Positions 43,913 through 54,025 are shown, counted from the first letter of the stretch. The stretch is DNA of 64,000 nt from Planctomycetota bacterium (GCA_016200225.1 JACQFD010000026.1:142077-206076), one strand, 5' to 3'. Translations and numbers: made by a program. The notes: generated from the letters alone by a model not told the origin.

Positions 43913-44395
43913 TCACCGCTTCTCGGAGGCTGGCGCGGAATCGGCGGCGGTGTGGTCGTGGACGATAACGAATCGGTCGCCGACGCGTCGGAGAATCAAC
44001 GTGAACATGCCGCTTTGCGTGACGTCGCCGTCGAGACGAAAGCGACCGATCGCGTAAGCAGCGTCGTTGGAAAGCGGCACAACTTCGAGAATCTCGAATT
44101 GCAGCTTCCCCTGTTTGCCGACCGGATAACGGTTCAAGTAGCCGTCGAGAACGGGCTCGAAGCCGCGCGTCAGCTTGGTTCCGGACAGAAAAGACGTGGA
44201 GGGAGAATTGTAATATCCCTCCATGAATCCTCGAATATTCCCGCGATTCCACGCCGCGACTTGCGCATCGAGCGTTTCGCGAACGAGCGCATCGGTGGTT
44301 CGGTCCACCCGCGCGCCGCGACAGGAATAAAAGGCCACGAGCATCGCGGCGATCGGAACACAGATCTTTGGAATCGACGATCGCGATTGCGTCAT
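43913..44395 (-). CDS. SnoaL/DUF4440-like exported small protein
   Basis: A 160-residue protein from the ATG at 44395 (MTQSRSSIPKICVPIAAML); an ATG at 44407 adds four residues. The head is a signal sequence with a Cys (VAFYSC) that may be a weak lipobox. The rest has the SnoaL-like cone fold pattern: LDAQVAAWNRGNIRGFMEGYY, KLTRGFEPVLDGYLNRYP and FTLILRRVGDRFVIVHDHTA. DUF4440 members bind small ligands or lack activity. The glycosidase gene is divergent, 47 bases away. The track ORF 43878-44651 is a shadow of it in another frame. Confidence 0.75.
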   Translation of the reverse strand: MTQSRSSIPKICVPIAAMLVAFYSCRGARVDRTTDALVRETLDAQVAAWNRGNIRGFMEGYYNSPSTSFLSGTKLTRGFEPVLDGYLNRYPVGKQGKLQFEILEVVPLSNDAAYAIGRFRLDGDVTQSGMFTLILRRVGDRFVIVHDHTAADSAPASEKR

Positions 44396-44442
44396 GGTTG
44401 CTAACATAATCGCGGGCGGTTTCGCCGACGAATGAAAATCTG

Positions 44443-46671
44443 ATGTTGACAAAAATATTCTTAATTTCGGCAATGCTGCAGTTTCCCGAGTCCGCGACGC
44501 ACACGGCATCGGCGCCCGCGCGAGGCGCGAACCTCGCGGGATACGCATGGCAAGGGCGCGAATTGCCTTCCGGCGGCGAGAGACTCACGCGCGCGGCGCG
44601 CCCCGGAACGTATTTCGACGCCGTCGGGAATTGCAGCTTTCTCTGCGGCACGGAAGACGGGCCGCTCGAAGCGTGGATCTGGCCGTGGCAGATTCTTTAT
44701 GACGGACGGTTCAGTTTCCGACCCGCGAAAGCGCTCGACGCGCTCGATTTGCATCATTACGCGGCGGAAATCGAGGTCGCGCCCGAGGCCACGGATATTA
44801 TTTATAAATCCGCGGACGCATTTGTAAAAGTAAAATGCGTCTGTCCGCGCGACGTGCCGGCGATTTTGTTATTATTAACCATCGACATCGACCAGCCGGG
44901 AACGCTCGCGTTCTCGTTCCAACCGAAACTCCAACCGCAATGGCCCGCCGCAATCGGCGGCGTCGCCGCGAAATGGACGCCCGATCTCGGCGGATTTGTC
45001 ATATCCGAACCGTCCGCTCGCGTCGCCGCCGTCGTCGGATCGCCCTGGTCGACGCGCGCGACCGAAGGCATGCAATATTTGTTACCGAATGGCGCGCTTC
45101 GCCTCGAAATCGACGTCGACCCCGCCCGCTGCAAAAAAGAAATATTACCAATCGTGATCGCCGCCGTCGACGGACCGGAGGCGCTCAAGATTGCGCGCGA
45201 TTTATATACTTCAACACTTCTCGACGGCCGCGAACTCGCAGCGAAGAATCTTAAATTCTGGGCCGGCCGCCTCGCGTCCATGACTACAATATCTACCGAC
45301 GACGCCCAACTCGACCGCGCGTTTCTGTGGAATTCGATTTCGCTCGAACAGGGATTGGTAAAATCGCGCGCGCTCGGCGACGGTCTCGTCGCGGCCTATG
45401 GACCGGCTGGCGCGAGCTCGCAGCGTCCCGGATTCGCATGGTTCTTCACCGGCGACGTCGGCGTGAACGCCATCGCCTATCTCGACGCAGGCCTTGCGGA
45501 CACGCTCGCGACCGGGCTCCGATTCGCCGCCGCGCACCAACGAGCGGACGGCAAGATTCCGCACGAAGTTGTATTATCCGCTCATTTATGCAATTGGTTC
45601 GAAAAGTATCCTTTTGCATATATTCACGGCGAGACGACCGCGCTCTGGATCCACGCCGTCCGGCAGTACGTCGATTTCACGGGCGATCGCAAACTTCTCG
45701 CGGAATTGTGGCCTTCGCTGCTGAAAGCTTACGATTGGCTTTCGAATCAGGACGACAACGGCGACGAACTCCCCGAAAACGCCAAAGCCGGCATGGGCGC
45801 TTCCGAGATCGGGCCGCTCCGCGATCATTTACAAACGGACATGTACCTTGCGGCGACCGCCGCCGCGGCCTTCTCCGATATGGTACATTTGGCGACGTTA
45901 CAAAACGACACGACAACCGCCGGTTCGGCCAGCGAGCGTGCAAATGTCGCCAAGTCCTCCATCATCATGAACTTCTGGGACGAAACCGCGGGGAGCTACG
46001 CGCACGCCATGCTTACCGATCATTCCCTATCGAAAGAGCGCACCGTCTGGCCCGCCTGCGCCGTATTGTATGGAATCGCGCCGCTTGCGCAGGCCGCCGA
46101 CACGATGCTAAAGATCGACGCGCCCGCGCTCTCGACGCCCTGGGGCGTCCGAATCCTTTCCAATGAATCCGCCTACTTCGAACCCAAAGGCTACAATACG
46201 GGCGCGGTCTGGCCCTTTGTCACCGGCCTCGCGGCGCTCGCCGACTTCGAAATCGGACGCGCGAACGAAGGATTGCAACATATCACAAGCGTTGTGAATT
46301 TAACATTCGCCGAAGCGCTCGGCCGAACTCCGGAGGTGCTGTCCGGAACGCGCCCGCGCTCGCTCGACACTTCCGTTCCGCATCAATTATTTTCATCGAT
46401 GGCGGTCGTTGCGCCCGTCATCCATGGAATCTTCGGATATCAACCGAACGCGACGGAAAATAAACTAACGATCGCGCCCTGCTTTCCAAGCGGCTGGACC
46501 CGCGCCAAGGCACGCAACTTACAATTCGGCGCCGCACGGATCGACCTCGATTGCGCGCGCGAGGGCGACACGTATCAAATCACCGCCGCGGTGCGCGGCG
46601 GCCCCGCTCCCGAAATTATATTATTACCAAAAAACGGCGCCGCCGGAAAAGTTACGATCAAGACGCCCTGA
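44443..46671 (+). CDS. Six-hairpin glycosidase (amylo-1,6-glucosidase/GH15-like)
   Basis: A 742-residue protein with an N-terminal beta domain (to about 270) and a C-terminal (alpha/alpha)6 barrel. It resembles glycogen-debranching and glucoamylase-like families. Barrel segments include RPGFAWFFTGDVGVNAIAYLDAG, HGETTALWIHAVRQYVDFTGD and GYNTGAVWPFVTGLAALADFE. The last two hold candidate acid residues near conserved aromatic residues. A short hydrophobic start (FLISAMLQFPES) may be a signal sequence, which would place it outside the cytoplasm. The GH family and substrate cannot be set from reading alone. The radical SAM gene follows 11 bases later on the same strand. Confidence 0.75.
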   Translation: MLTKIFLISAMLQFPESATHTASAPARGANLAGYAWQGRELPSGGERLTRAARPGTYFDAVGNCSFLCGTEDGPLEAWIWPWQILYDGRFSFRPAKALDALDLHHYAAEIEVAPEATDIIYKSADAFVKVKCVCPRDVPAILLLLTIDIDQPGTLAFSFQPKLQPQWPAAIGGVAAKWTPDLGGFVISEPSARVAAVVGSPWSTRATEGMQYLLPNGALRLEIDVDPARCKKEILPIVIAAVDGPEALKIARDLYTSTLLDGRELAAKNLKFWAGRLASMTTISTDDAQLDRAFLWNSISLEQGLVKSRALGDGLVAAYGPAGASSQRPGFAWFFTGDVGVNAIAYLDAGLADTLATGLRFAAAHQRADGKIPHEVVLSAHLCNWFEKYPFAYIHGETTALWIHAVRQYVDFTGDRKLLAELWPSLLKAYDWLSNQDDNGDELPENAKAGMGASEIGPLRDHLQTDMYLAATAAAAFSDMVHLATLQNDTTTAGSASERANVAKSSIIMNFWDETAGSYAHAMLTDHSLSKERTVWPACAVLYGIAPLAQAADTMLKIDAPALSTPWGVRILSNESAYFEPKGYNTGAVWPFVTGLAALADFEIGRANEGLQHITSVVNLTFAEALGRTPEVLSGTRPRSLDTSVPHQLFSSMAVVAPVIHGIFGYQPNATENKLTIAPCFPSGWTRAKARNLQFGAARIDLDCAREGDTYQITAAVRGGPAPEIILLPKNGAAGKVTIKTP

Positions 46672-46682
46672 CGGACACCACC

Positions 46683-47570
46683 GTGACGACGATCGAGTCC
46701 ATCCACGCGAAATCCGCGCTGACGCCAACCGGCGGATTTCTGAAGGGATTCACGCATACATTTTCGCCCGCGATCGGCTGCCTGCTCGGCAAGTCGAGCT
46801 GCGGAGATTTTTGTTATGCACAATTCCTCCAAGCCCACCAGATCCACGGCAAAGGCGGCTGGGGCGAATATTTATTAATCAAAGCGAACGCCGCCGAGGC
46901 GTTGCGCGCCGACCTCGACCGCGCCGCGCGCCGCGCCGCCGATCATAAATATTATATTTCCAAACTTCGCGTTTTTTCCGCGAGCAGCACCGAACCGCTC
47001 GCGGGCCCGTTGTTAACCATTTACCGCGACTGCCTGCGCGTTCTCGCGGATTACGACATTGCATCGTGGGTCGTCCAGACGCGTTCGCCGCTCGTACGAA
47101 CGCTACAAAACGAACTCGATGCGATCCGCAATCACGTCGTCGTCAGCATGACAATCGAAACCGACGACGACGCATCCTTTCAAATCGGCGCCGCCGGCTC
47201 GCCGACGATCGCGGCCCGCCGCGCCGCCGTCGAAGAAATGCAACATTGGCCCGTGCCCATCCACGTCGCCGTGAGCCCGGCCCTGCCGATGCGTAATATA
47301 AACGATTTCGCGCGCTGGCTACTACAATTCGCCGACGTCATCACCGTCGACACCGCCGTCTCCGGCGACGGCACCGGAGACGGATCGCGCAGCGCCCGCT
47401 CGGCGCTGCCATCACGCATGGCGGCCCGCGGCGCCGACTGGCGCGACGAACGCCAGCCTCGGGAATTGTATCAACTCCTCGAGCAACTCGCGCCCGGCCG
47501 CGCCCGTTGGTCGAGCGACGGGTTCACGCGCCTCGCGCGGATCGAGAACGTTCCGCGCCGGCATTCATGA
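46683..47570 (+). CDS. Radical SAM protein of the SPL-like (spore photoproduct lyase-related) type
   Basis: A 295-residue protein. I chose the GTG at 46683, 11 bases after the glycosidase stop; the longer ORF of the track starts inside that gene. The N-terminal FTHTFSPAIGCLLGKSSCGDFCYA matches the SPL-like group (COG1533) in position and flanking residues. Cysteine spacing reads C-x6-C-x3-C, not the usual C-x3-C-x2-C. The rest resembles the TIM-barrel of that group (WVVQTRSPLVRTL, HVVVSMTIETDDD, IHVAVSPALPM). Many SPL-like proteins have no known substrate. DNA-lesion repair is only suggested by family. Confidence 0.72.
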   Translation: MTTIESIHAKSALTPTGGFLKGFTHTFSPAIGCLLGKSSCGDFCYAQFLQAHQIHGKGGWGEYLLIKANAAEALRADLDRAARRAADHKYYISKLRVFSASSTEPLAGPLLTIYRDCLRVLADYDIASWVVQTRSPLVRTLQNELDAIRNHVVVSMTIETDDDASFQIGAAGSPTIAARRAAVEEMQHWPVPIHVAVSPALPMRNINDFARWLLQFADVITVDTAVSGDGTGDGSRSARSALPSRMAARGADWRDERQPRELYQLLEQLAPGRARWSSDGFTRLARIENVPRRHS

Positions 47571-47608
47571 ATGTTACACCTGATTGTCAAAGAACAATTT
47601 TAATATAT

Positions 47609-49801
47609 TTATTTACTTTTCGACGCCGCGTCGGGATCGTCGTGCGAGATGTCCGGCGGCGGCGGATCGCCTCCGGGTCCCTTTAAGTAATGATCGAACC
47701 ATTGCATCATCCGCAGATTGAAGTCGAGCCGCGCGTACGCCTTTTGATTGCCATGCTGCTCGCCGGGATACTGCACGAGCCGGACGGGCGCTTTGCCGCG
47801 CAGTTTCAGGTAACGATACAGTTCCTTCGATTGAGACGGATCGACGCGCGGGTCGTCCTTGCCGCCCATGATTAACAAAGGAGTTTTGCACTGATCCGCA
47901 TAGTAAATCGGGCTTCGTTTCAGGAAGAATTCGTAGTCCTCCCATACGTGTTTGCGCGCGTGCACGAGATACTCTTCATTCGGAATATCCGTCGTGCCGA
48001 GCTTCGAAACCACGTCGCTGATGCCGACGAACATCACCCCCGCCGCAAATCGATCGCTATATTTTGTGCAACACCACGCCGTCGCATAGCCGCCATACGA
48101 TCCGCCCGTGATGCCAACCTTGTCTTTATTAACCAATCCGGTCTTAATTAAATAATCGACTCCGTCGACGATGTCGTCGAATTCCTTGCCTGCAGGATCG
48201 CCCTGTCCCATTTTACTAAATTCGACGCCACGGCCCGTGCTGCCGCGATAATTAGGGTAGAATACGGCGTAGCCGCGCGCCGCCGCGACCTGCCCCGGAT
48301 TGCTATAATTCGTCAACCATCCGTTTCTGTTATGCGCTTCGGGACCGCCATGGACGACTACAATCAACGGGTATTGTTTACCTTTTTCTTCGTCAAGAGG
48401 GCGGATGAGGATTCCCTGAAGTTCGAGTCCATCGCGGGCTTTATATTCGACGACTTCCTGAAGAGCGAGGGTACTCTTATTGAGTTCAGGATTACTAATC
48501 GTCAGGCGCTTAAAAATGTTTTGTTTCTGATCGGCTTCATAACTAACGAATAATTCCGTTGGAAATTGTGATGATTGGGCGAGTGCCGCCCATGCATTCA
48601 TTACTGATTGTTTCTCATAAATGCCTCTCCGTCGTGGGTCAAGCCAGTCGAGGAATATGAGTGACGCATCTCGGTCAAACAGTCCCGGCTGCAGGCCGGT
48701 TTGTCCGACTCCATGTACGAGTTTTGTAATTATTCCCTCGTCGAGAATTGCAGCTGCACCTGCCAACCACTGCCAATGAAAATAGATTTGTTGGACGTCG
48801 GCATGATCGAGCCAGTCGCGTTCGACCTCGATGGGTTTGCCAACTCCGCCCTCCCCAGTCGGATCGTCACCCGTGTAAACAATAAATGGCCGCCCTGCGT
48901 GAGGATCGTTCTCATTTTTACTACCAATAAACGCGATCCCATTGCCGTCCACATTCCATACAAAAGAGCCCAGCTTGCCGGAGTGTTCTATCGTTCCCGA
49001 TAATTTGCCCGTCACCGCATTCAGAACAATTATTTTCGATTTCATCATGACGTCGTCAACAAGCGGTGTCGGAGCTATTGAAATTGCAATGCGATCGTCG
49101 ACGATTTCTTTTAGCCCTTGCCATTTCTCAGGACTCCATTTAACAGCTTGAGGCGGTCCTGAAATGTGTAGTTCTCGATCACCGGGATTCGCGTCCTCCA
49201 AGTTTCTAACCCACAATTTCGACGGGCGCACGTTCTCTTCATAAACTTCCTGTTTGTACAATTTGTCCTTGTCTTTCACGTCCGGCCCCGGATCAGCTGC
49301 AACGAATGCAACGCGTTTGCCTTCCGGAGAATAGCTATAACTTGTGATATCACTTGTCCAAGCAATCACGCACGTCGATTCGCCGCCGCCAAGAGGAATT
49401 GTATAGATCGATTTATACTTTTCTTTTCCGCGTTTCGCCAGAAAACTGATAGCTTTGCCTCCGGGCATCCAATCGATATTCGTAACATTCACGTCGCCGG
49501 TGACATAGGGCAATAATTCGCCCGAGACGACGTCGGCAACCCACAATTCGCTCCATGCGGCGCCGTCTTCGTCTTTGCCCGGGATCCTCGGGACCGACAG
49601 CGTGTAGGCGACGTGGGCGCCGTCGGCCGATAGCACCGCCGATGTTACAGATTTCAGCGCCGCGACGCGGTGAGGCGTCAGGACTTCGCGCGATGGATTT
49701 GTAGCGATTGGCCGCGAATCGGCCTGGCGGTTGGCTCCGAGCGCGGGCGCGCCGGCGCCCGATAACAATAGAAAAACGAGGAAAGTGACAATTCGTTTCA
49801 T
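47609..49801 (-). CDS. Exported S9 family prolyl oligopeptidase-like peptidase
   Basis: A 730-residue serine peptidase. It has a signal sequence (VTFLVFLLLSGAGAPALG) and a beta-propeller of about 400 residues that gates the substrate (AVLSADGAHVAYTLS, YSYSPEGKRVAFVAA). The alpha/beta-hydrolase domain has the nucleophile in GITGGSYGGYATAW, the acid in IMGGKDDPRVDPSQ and the His in YPGEQHGNQKAYA. Thus the catalytic triad is complete. Family members of the DPP4/acylaminoacyl-peptidase branch trim short peptides. It is a single-gene unit, convergent with the radical SAM gene and divergent from comM. A polar Pro/Asp/Ser tail ends it. Confidence 0.92.
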   Translation of the reverse strand: MKRIVTFLVFLLLSGAGAPALGANRQADSRPIATNPSREVLTPHRVAALKSVTSAVLSADGAHVAYTLSVPRIPGKDEDGAAWSELWVADVVSGELLPYVTGDVNVTNIDWMPGGKAISFLAKRGKEKYKSIYTIPLGGGESTCVIAWTSDITSYSYSPEGKRVAFVAADPGPDVKDKDKLYKQEVYEENVRPSKLWVRNLEDANPGDRELHISGPPQAVKWSPEKWQGLKEIVDDRIAISIAPTPLVDDVMMKSKIIVLNAVTGKLSGTIEHSGKLGSFVWNVDGNGIAFIGSKNENDPHAGRPFIVYTGDDPTGEGGVGKPIEVERDWLDHADVQQIYFHWQWLAGAAAILDEGIITKLVHGVGQTGLQPGLFDRDASLIFLDWLDPRRRGIYEKQSVMNAWAALAQSSQFPTELFVSYEADQKQNIFKRLTISNPELNKSTLALQEVVEYKARDGLELQGILIRPLDEEKGKQYPLIVVVHGGPEAHNRNGWLTNYSNPGQVAAARGYAVFYPNYRGSTGRGVEFSKMGQGDPAGKEFDDIVDGVDYLIKTGLVNKDKVGITGGSYGGYATAWCCTKYSDRFAAGVMFVGISDVVSKLGTTDIPNEEYLVHARKHVWEDYEFFLKRSPIYYADQCKTPLLIMGGKDDPRVDPSQSKELYRYLKLRGKAPVRLVQYPGEQHGNQKAYARLDFNLRMMQWFDHYLKGPGGDPPPPDISHDDPDAASKSK

Positions 49802-49980
49802 GATGTTTTACCGGCGTTCATACAATACGCGCCGAAAGTGAAATTGTGGTCGTGATTCAGGGCATCGCCGAGCGAGTCGCGTTGGCAGGAGTGACAATTC
49901 TGTCGCGGCAAACCGCGTCATTTCTGTCACCATTCCCTAGGACGGCGACCCAATCCAGTTCTTCCGCGCGTTATGGGTGC

Positions 49981-51561
49981 ATGTACCAACGCGCTCGAAT
50001 CCTTTCCGCTGCCGTTCGCGGCGTCGACGGAGAATTAGTCTTCGTCGAAGTCCAACTCGACAACGGAATTCCCGGGACGTCCATTCTTGGCCTTCCCGAT
50101 TCGGCCGTCCGCGAGAGCCGCGACCGCGTCAAGGCCGCGATCCATTCGAGCGGATTCGATTTTCCGCGCTTCAAGGTATTAGTTAACTTGGCTCCCGCGC
50201 ACACGCGCAAGGAAGGAACGTGGTTCGATCTTCCGATCGCACTCGCGATTCTGGCCGCGAGCGGATCGCTACCAAAAGTAGATTTTAGCAATACGGTTTT
50301 CGTCGGCGAACTTGCGCTGGACGGAACGCTGCGGCCCATTCGCGGCGCCATCGCCGCCGCGCGCGCGGCGCGGAAGTATCAAATTAAGAATCTATTTGTA
50401 GCGCCACAATCGGCGAAGCTCTGCGCATTGGTCGATGGATTGCAAGTCTATGCATCGGCAGATCTCGCGGGCGTCGCGCGAGCGCTCGTGGGCGCGGAAT
50501 CGTCGCGGCCGATAATTTTTGATCCAAAAACGGATAATATACAAATGTCCAGCGAAGACACGCCACGAATCGAGGATGTTACCGGCCAATTTGTTGCAAA
50601 ACGCGCGCTCGTGATCGCCGCGGCCGGCGGACATAATGTACTATTTACCGGGCCGCCGGGCGCCGGAAAATCAATGTTGGCGCAACGGCTTTCGCCGCTT
50701 CTGCCGGCACCGACGATCGAAGAGGCGATCGAAATTACACAAGTGCACGATCTAATCAAACCGGGAGATCTACTAATTCTCAAACGGCCGTTCCGGGCTC
50801 CGCATCACTCGACGTCGCGCGCAGGTCTTGCGGGCGGCGGGCCCGAATTACGTCCCGGCGAAATTTCGCTGGCACACCGCGGAGTATTATTTTTAGATGA
50901 ATTGCCAGAATTCTCGCGCGATGCGCTCGAAGCGATGCGCCAGCCGCTCGAAGATGGTAAAATTACAATTGCGCGCGCAACCGGTGCCGTTACGTTTCCG
51001 GCGGACTTCTTACTAATAGCCGCCATGAATCCGTGTCACTGTGGGTGGAGGGGTCACCCCGTAAGGCCGTGTTCGTGTACACCGCGCGATTTGTCACGTT
51101 ACCAATCCCGCGCATCGGGGCCGTTGCTCGATCGCATTGATTTATGTATTTCGGTGCCGCCGATTCAACCGTCGGAATTGGGTAATAAATCATCAAATAT
51201 GAAATTAAACGATGAGGTCACGACGGAGTCGGCGGCCGGCGCGGCGCTCGCGGCGCGCGAACGGCAATATCAACGTTGGCGCGCGCTCGTGACTTCGGGA
51301 AGCTCGCCGCCGCGGGAGAATGCTAGAATTCCCGCGCGGATGCTCGCAAGATTTTGTCCGCTCGATTCGAAATGTAAGAAGCTGGTCGAGCGAGCCATGG
51401 AGCAGTTCGGACTCACGATGCGGAGTTACGGGCGCACGCTGCGACTCTCGCGAACCATCGCCGATCTGGACGGCGCGGACGCAATCTCGACGGAACACGT
51501 CGCGGAGGCCCTTGGATATCGAATAAGTAATGACTCGCCGGCCGCGGCACACGCGCGATGA
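49981..51561 (+). CDS. comM: YifB/ComM family Mg-chelatase-like AAA+ ATPase
   Basis: A 526-residue ATPase from the ATG at 49981 (MYQRARILSAAV); the track start at 49846 adds a tail unlike the family. The N-terminal ChlI domain has EVQLDNGIPGTSILGLPDSAVRESRDRVKAAI. Walker A is TGPPGAGKSMLAQR, Walker B LFLDELPEFSRD, with NPCHCGWRGHPVRPCSC (zinc-like Cys cluster) and SGPLLDRIDLCISVP following. ComM is a helicase that moves branches of incoming DNA during natural transformation. Together with ComEC in this window it supports competence. The gene is alone between two minus-strand genes. Confidence 0.95.
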   Translation: MYQRARILSAAVRGVDGELVFVEVQLDNGIPGTSILGLPDSAVRESRDRVKAAIHSSGFDFPRFKVLVNLAPAHTRKEGTWFDLPIALAILAASGSLPKVDFSNTVFVGELALDGTLRPIRGAIAAARAARKYQIKNLFVAPQSAKLCALVDGLQVYASADLAGVARALVGAESSRPIIFDPKTDNIQMSSEDTPRIEDVTGQFVAKRALVIAAAGGHNVLFTGPPGAGKSMLAQRLSPLLPAPTIEEAIEITQVHDLIKPGDLLILKRPFRAPHHSTSRAGLAGGGPELRPGEISLAHRGVLFLDELPEFSRDALEAMRQPLEDGKITIARATGAVTFPADFLLIAAMNPCHCGWRGHPVRPCSCTPRDLSRYQSRASGPLLDRIDLCISVPPIQPSELGNKSSNMKLNDEVTTESAAGAALAARERQYQRWRALVTSGSSPPRENARIPARMLARFCPLDSKCKKLVERAMEQFGLTMRSYGRTLRLSRTIADLDGADAISTEHVAEALGYRISNDSPAAAHAR

Positions 51562-51672
51562 TCGGTGATTGAAGTACAAATAGCGTGCGTCGCCCGCGAC
51601 CGGGCGTGCGGTCGCCGCCACAAGATTAGTATATCATATCATACACTTACATTTTTGACAAATCAATTTTAC

Positions 51673-53034
51673 CTATTTCCCAGCCGGCCGCGAATTCGCG
51701 GCGGGAGGCTTAGTATATCTAAACACATCCACGCGCCCATTGGTCTGGCATGTTATAACTTCCAAACGGCCGTCGCCGTCGAGATCCGCGATTTGTAATT
51801 CCGAAATTGGTGTTTCCATGGGAAACGATGCGAGGCGTCTACCTGTAGAGTCAACGATGACCAGCCGCTCGCGGGTATCGGTGTCTCTTTCGGAGAATGC
51901 AATTTCTGCGCGTCCGTCGCCGTCAAGATCGGCCGCCAACGTCGTTGAATTCCATAGGCTCAAGATCGGCGTGGTTTGTATGGATAGCACCGGTTTTCCT
52001 TCGCGCGTCCATGCGAAGAGGCCGCCCTGCGTGGTCTTAACATAAACTTCCTTTCGGCCGTCGCCGTCGAGGTCCGCCGCGCCGATCCAGCAGGGGCGAT
52101 CGTTTGCCTGTTGGAATGGCGACTTTCGGCCTTCGAGATCGAGAAATGTGATAATTCCTCGATGGTCGCCGAAGACGATGATTGGATCCGAATTCTTCGA
52201 TTCGGAATAGAGGCATGCGCACGCGCAAAGCGTTGTTCGCTCGGAAGAATTGTCGGATTCGCCGTCCGGCAGCGGCTTGTGAAATTTGTAAACTGCGGTG
52301 TCCGTTATCAAATACGGCTTGCCGTCTTTATCAAAATCGCCGATGGAAAATCCAGTTCCGCCGCGCACCTGGTACGGGACCAACGGAACCCAGAGGCGGT
52401 GTTTTCCCTCTTTTGTAAATATGCCATCCTGAAAAAAATTTGCTAAAAATAAATAAATCTCGCGAGTTCCGTTTCGTGTGCTTACGCAAATTTCAGCGTC
52501 GCTCGATGCTATAACCGCGTCGCGTGTTTCGAAACGCCGCGTTCCGTCGGCGTCATACGCTCGGAGTATTCCGAAAAGCGCATCGCAGTATGTTAGTATC
52601 TCCTTTTTTCCATTTCCGTCGAGGTCCGCGCACTGGATGTCCGCGACAAATTCGTCGCCGGTCGGAATTTTATGTAAGAGCAATCCCTTATTTGTAAATA
52701 TTCGAATTCCACTGCCGCCACCGTGCTTGACCGTGTAGGACGTGGATCCGCTGTCGGCGAGAATGATTTCTAACTTTCCGTCGCCGTCCAAGTCCGCGAC
52801 ACGCATAAGCACTTTCCCGCTCGGTTGCGACGGCGGTACGAGAATGGCCGATTCGAACCCGACTGGCCGGGAGGCGGGCCGGCTTTCTTGAATCGTTGCA
52901 ATCGTAGCGATCGCGGCGAGGACAGTGAAAATCATCAGAGGGCCTACGATTGACGCGTCCCTTTGTTTCGGGATCGCGAGCCGCGACCGAAGTCTTACGA
53001 ATGCCGCGCGCCGCGTCATCCCCATCTTCATCAC
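51673..53034 (-). CDS. VCBS/FG-GAP repeat protein, membrane-anchored
   Basis: A 453-residue protein. A basic head and one hydrophobic helix (GPLMIFTVLAAIATIATI) precede a Pro/Ser stretch, so it is probably anchored and outside. VCBS-type repeats with Asp-rich loops follow: VADLDGDGKLEIIL, ADLDGNGKKEILTY, GDFDKDGKPYLI, ADLDGDGRKEVYV, ADLDGDGRAEIAF and ADLDGDGRLEVITC. They form a beta-propeller that probably binds calcium. Unlike the FG-GAP protein at 33 kb, its loops use the shorter VCBS form. Function is not known. It diverges from the ABC-2 exporter with 58 bases between. Confidence 0.8.
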   Translation of the reverse strand: MMKMGMTRRAAFVRLRSRLAIPKQRDASIVGPLMIFTVLAAIATIATIQESRPASRPVGFESAILVPPSQPSGKVLMRVADLDGDGKLEIILADSGSTSYTVKHGGGSGIRIFTNKGLLLHKIPTGDEFVADIQCADLDGNGKKEILTYCDALFGILRAYDADGTRRFETRDAVIASSDAEICVSTRNGTREIYLFLANFFQDGIFTKEGKHRLWVPLVPYQVRGGTGFSIGDFDKDGKPYLITDTAVYKFHKPLPDGESDNSSERTTLCACACLYSESKNSDPIIVFGDHRGIITFLDLEGRKSPFQQANDRPCWIGAADLDGDGRKEVYVKTTQGGLFAWTREGKPVLSIQTTPILSLWNSTTLAADLDGDGRAEIAFSERDTDTRERLVIVDSTGRRLASFPMETPISELQIADLDGDGRLEVITCQTNGRVDVFRYTKPPAANSRPAGK

Positions 53035-53092
53035 TCTTTCTTCTTTGCAATAATAAAGATACTGTCACGACTCAGCGCGAGTCTGTTACGAC

Positions 53093-54025
53093 ATGTCGCG
53101 CCGTTCCATGGAAACCGTTCTCGAAGTTCGAAATTTACAAAAATCGTACGGCGCGACGGAGGCCGTGCGCGGCGTTTCGTTTGAATTGCGTAGAGGCGAA
53201 ATCTTCGGCATGGTCGGACCCAATGGAGCCGGAAAAACGACGGCGATCGAATGTTTGGAAGGGCTCCGAAGACCGACGTCGGGCGACGTTCGCGTGCTCG
53301 GATTGGATCCCCAAACGGCTGGGCCGGCGCTTCTCGAACGGCTGGGGCTTCAATTGCAGCAATCGGCGATTCCGGATCGAATGAAAGTCTGGGAGGCACT
53401 TGATCTGTTCGCGTCGTTTTATGAAAAATCGACGGACTGGCGCGCGCTTGCGGAGTCGCTCGGGCTTGCGGAAAAGTTCAATGCATATTTTAAGAATCTT
53501 TCCGGAGGCCAGAAGCAGCGGGTCTTCATCGCGCTCGCGCTCATTCACGATCCTGAAGTCGTATTCCTCGACGAGATCAGCACCGGCCTCGATCCGCAGG
53601 CGCGCCGCGCGATATGGGATTTAATATTTAAGATTCGCGAACAAGGCAAGTCCGTATTCTTAACAACGCACTTCATGGACGAGGCGCAAACCCTCTGCGA
53701 TCGCGTCGCGATCATGGATCACGGGCGGATCATCGCGCTCGACTCTCCCAATGCATTGATACAACAAAACCGCGGCGGCGAACGCGTGGAACTGGAATTG
53801 GAGCATCCCGGGGCGGACGTCGGGTTTCTGTCGGCGATTCCGGGCGTCGCGAGCGTGACACGCGACGGAAAGCGCGTCGAGGTGCGGGGCGTTGGCGGCC
53901 GCCTCGTGAGCGCGGTCGTGCGCGCGCTCGACGCGAATCAAATCGATTATTATAATGTTTCGAGCGCGCGCGCCACGCTCGAAGACGTATTTTTAAAATT
54001 AACCGGCCGCGCCCTTCGGGATTGA
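53093..54025 (+). CDS. ABC-2 type exporter ATPase
   Basis: A 310-residue ATP-binding subunit. Walker A GPNGAGKTTAIE, Q-loop LGLQLQQSAIPD, signature LSGGQKQRVFIAL, Walker B VVFLDEISTGLDPQ and H-loop LTTHFMDEAQTL are all present. The C-terminal domain (VELELEHPGADVGFLSAIPGV, then ATLEDVFLKLTGRALRD) is that of CcmA/drug-exporter ATPases. It starts at the ATG at 53093; an ATG at 53108 is possible. The next gene is its permease and overlaps by one base (TGATG). Substrate unknown; candidates are drugs or polysaccharide. Confidence 0.93.
   Translation: MSRRSMETVLEVRNLQKSYGATEAVRGVSFELRRGEIFGMVGPNGAGKTTAIECLEGLRRPTSGDVRVLGLDPQTAGPALLERLGLQLQQSAIPDRMKVWEALDLFASFYEKSTDWRALAESLGLAEKFNAYFKNLSGGQKQRVFIALALIHDPEVVFLDEISTGLDPQARRAIWDLIFKIREQGKSVFLTTHFMDEAQTLCDRVAIMDHGRIIALDSPNALIQQNRGGERVELELEHPGADVGFLSAIPGVASVTRDGKRVEVRGVGGRLVSAVVRALDANQIDYYNVSSARATLEDVFLKLTGRALRD

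Noticed and set aside
43878-44651. 257-residue minus-strand ORF
   Set aside because: Shadow of the SnoaL-like gene in another frame, rich in Arg and overlapping the divergent glycosidase start.
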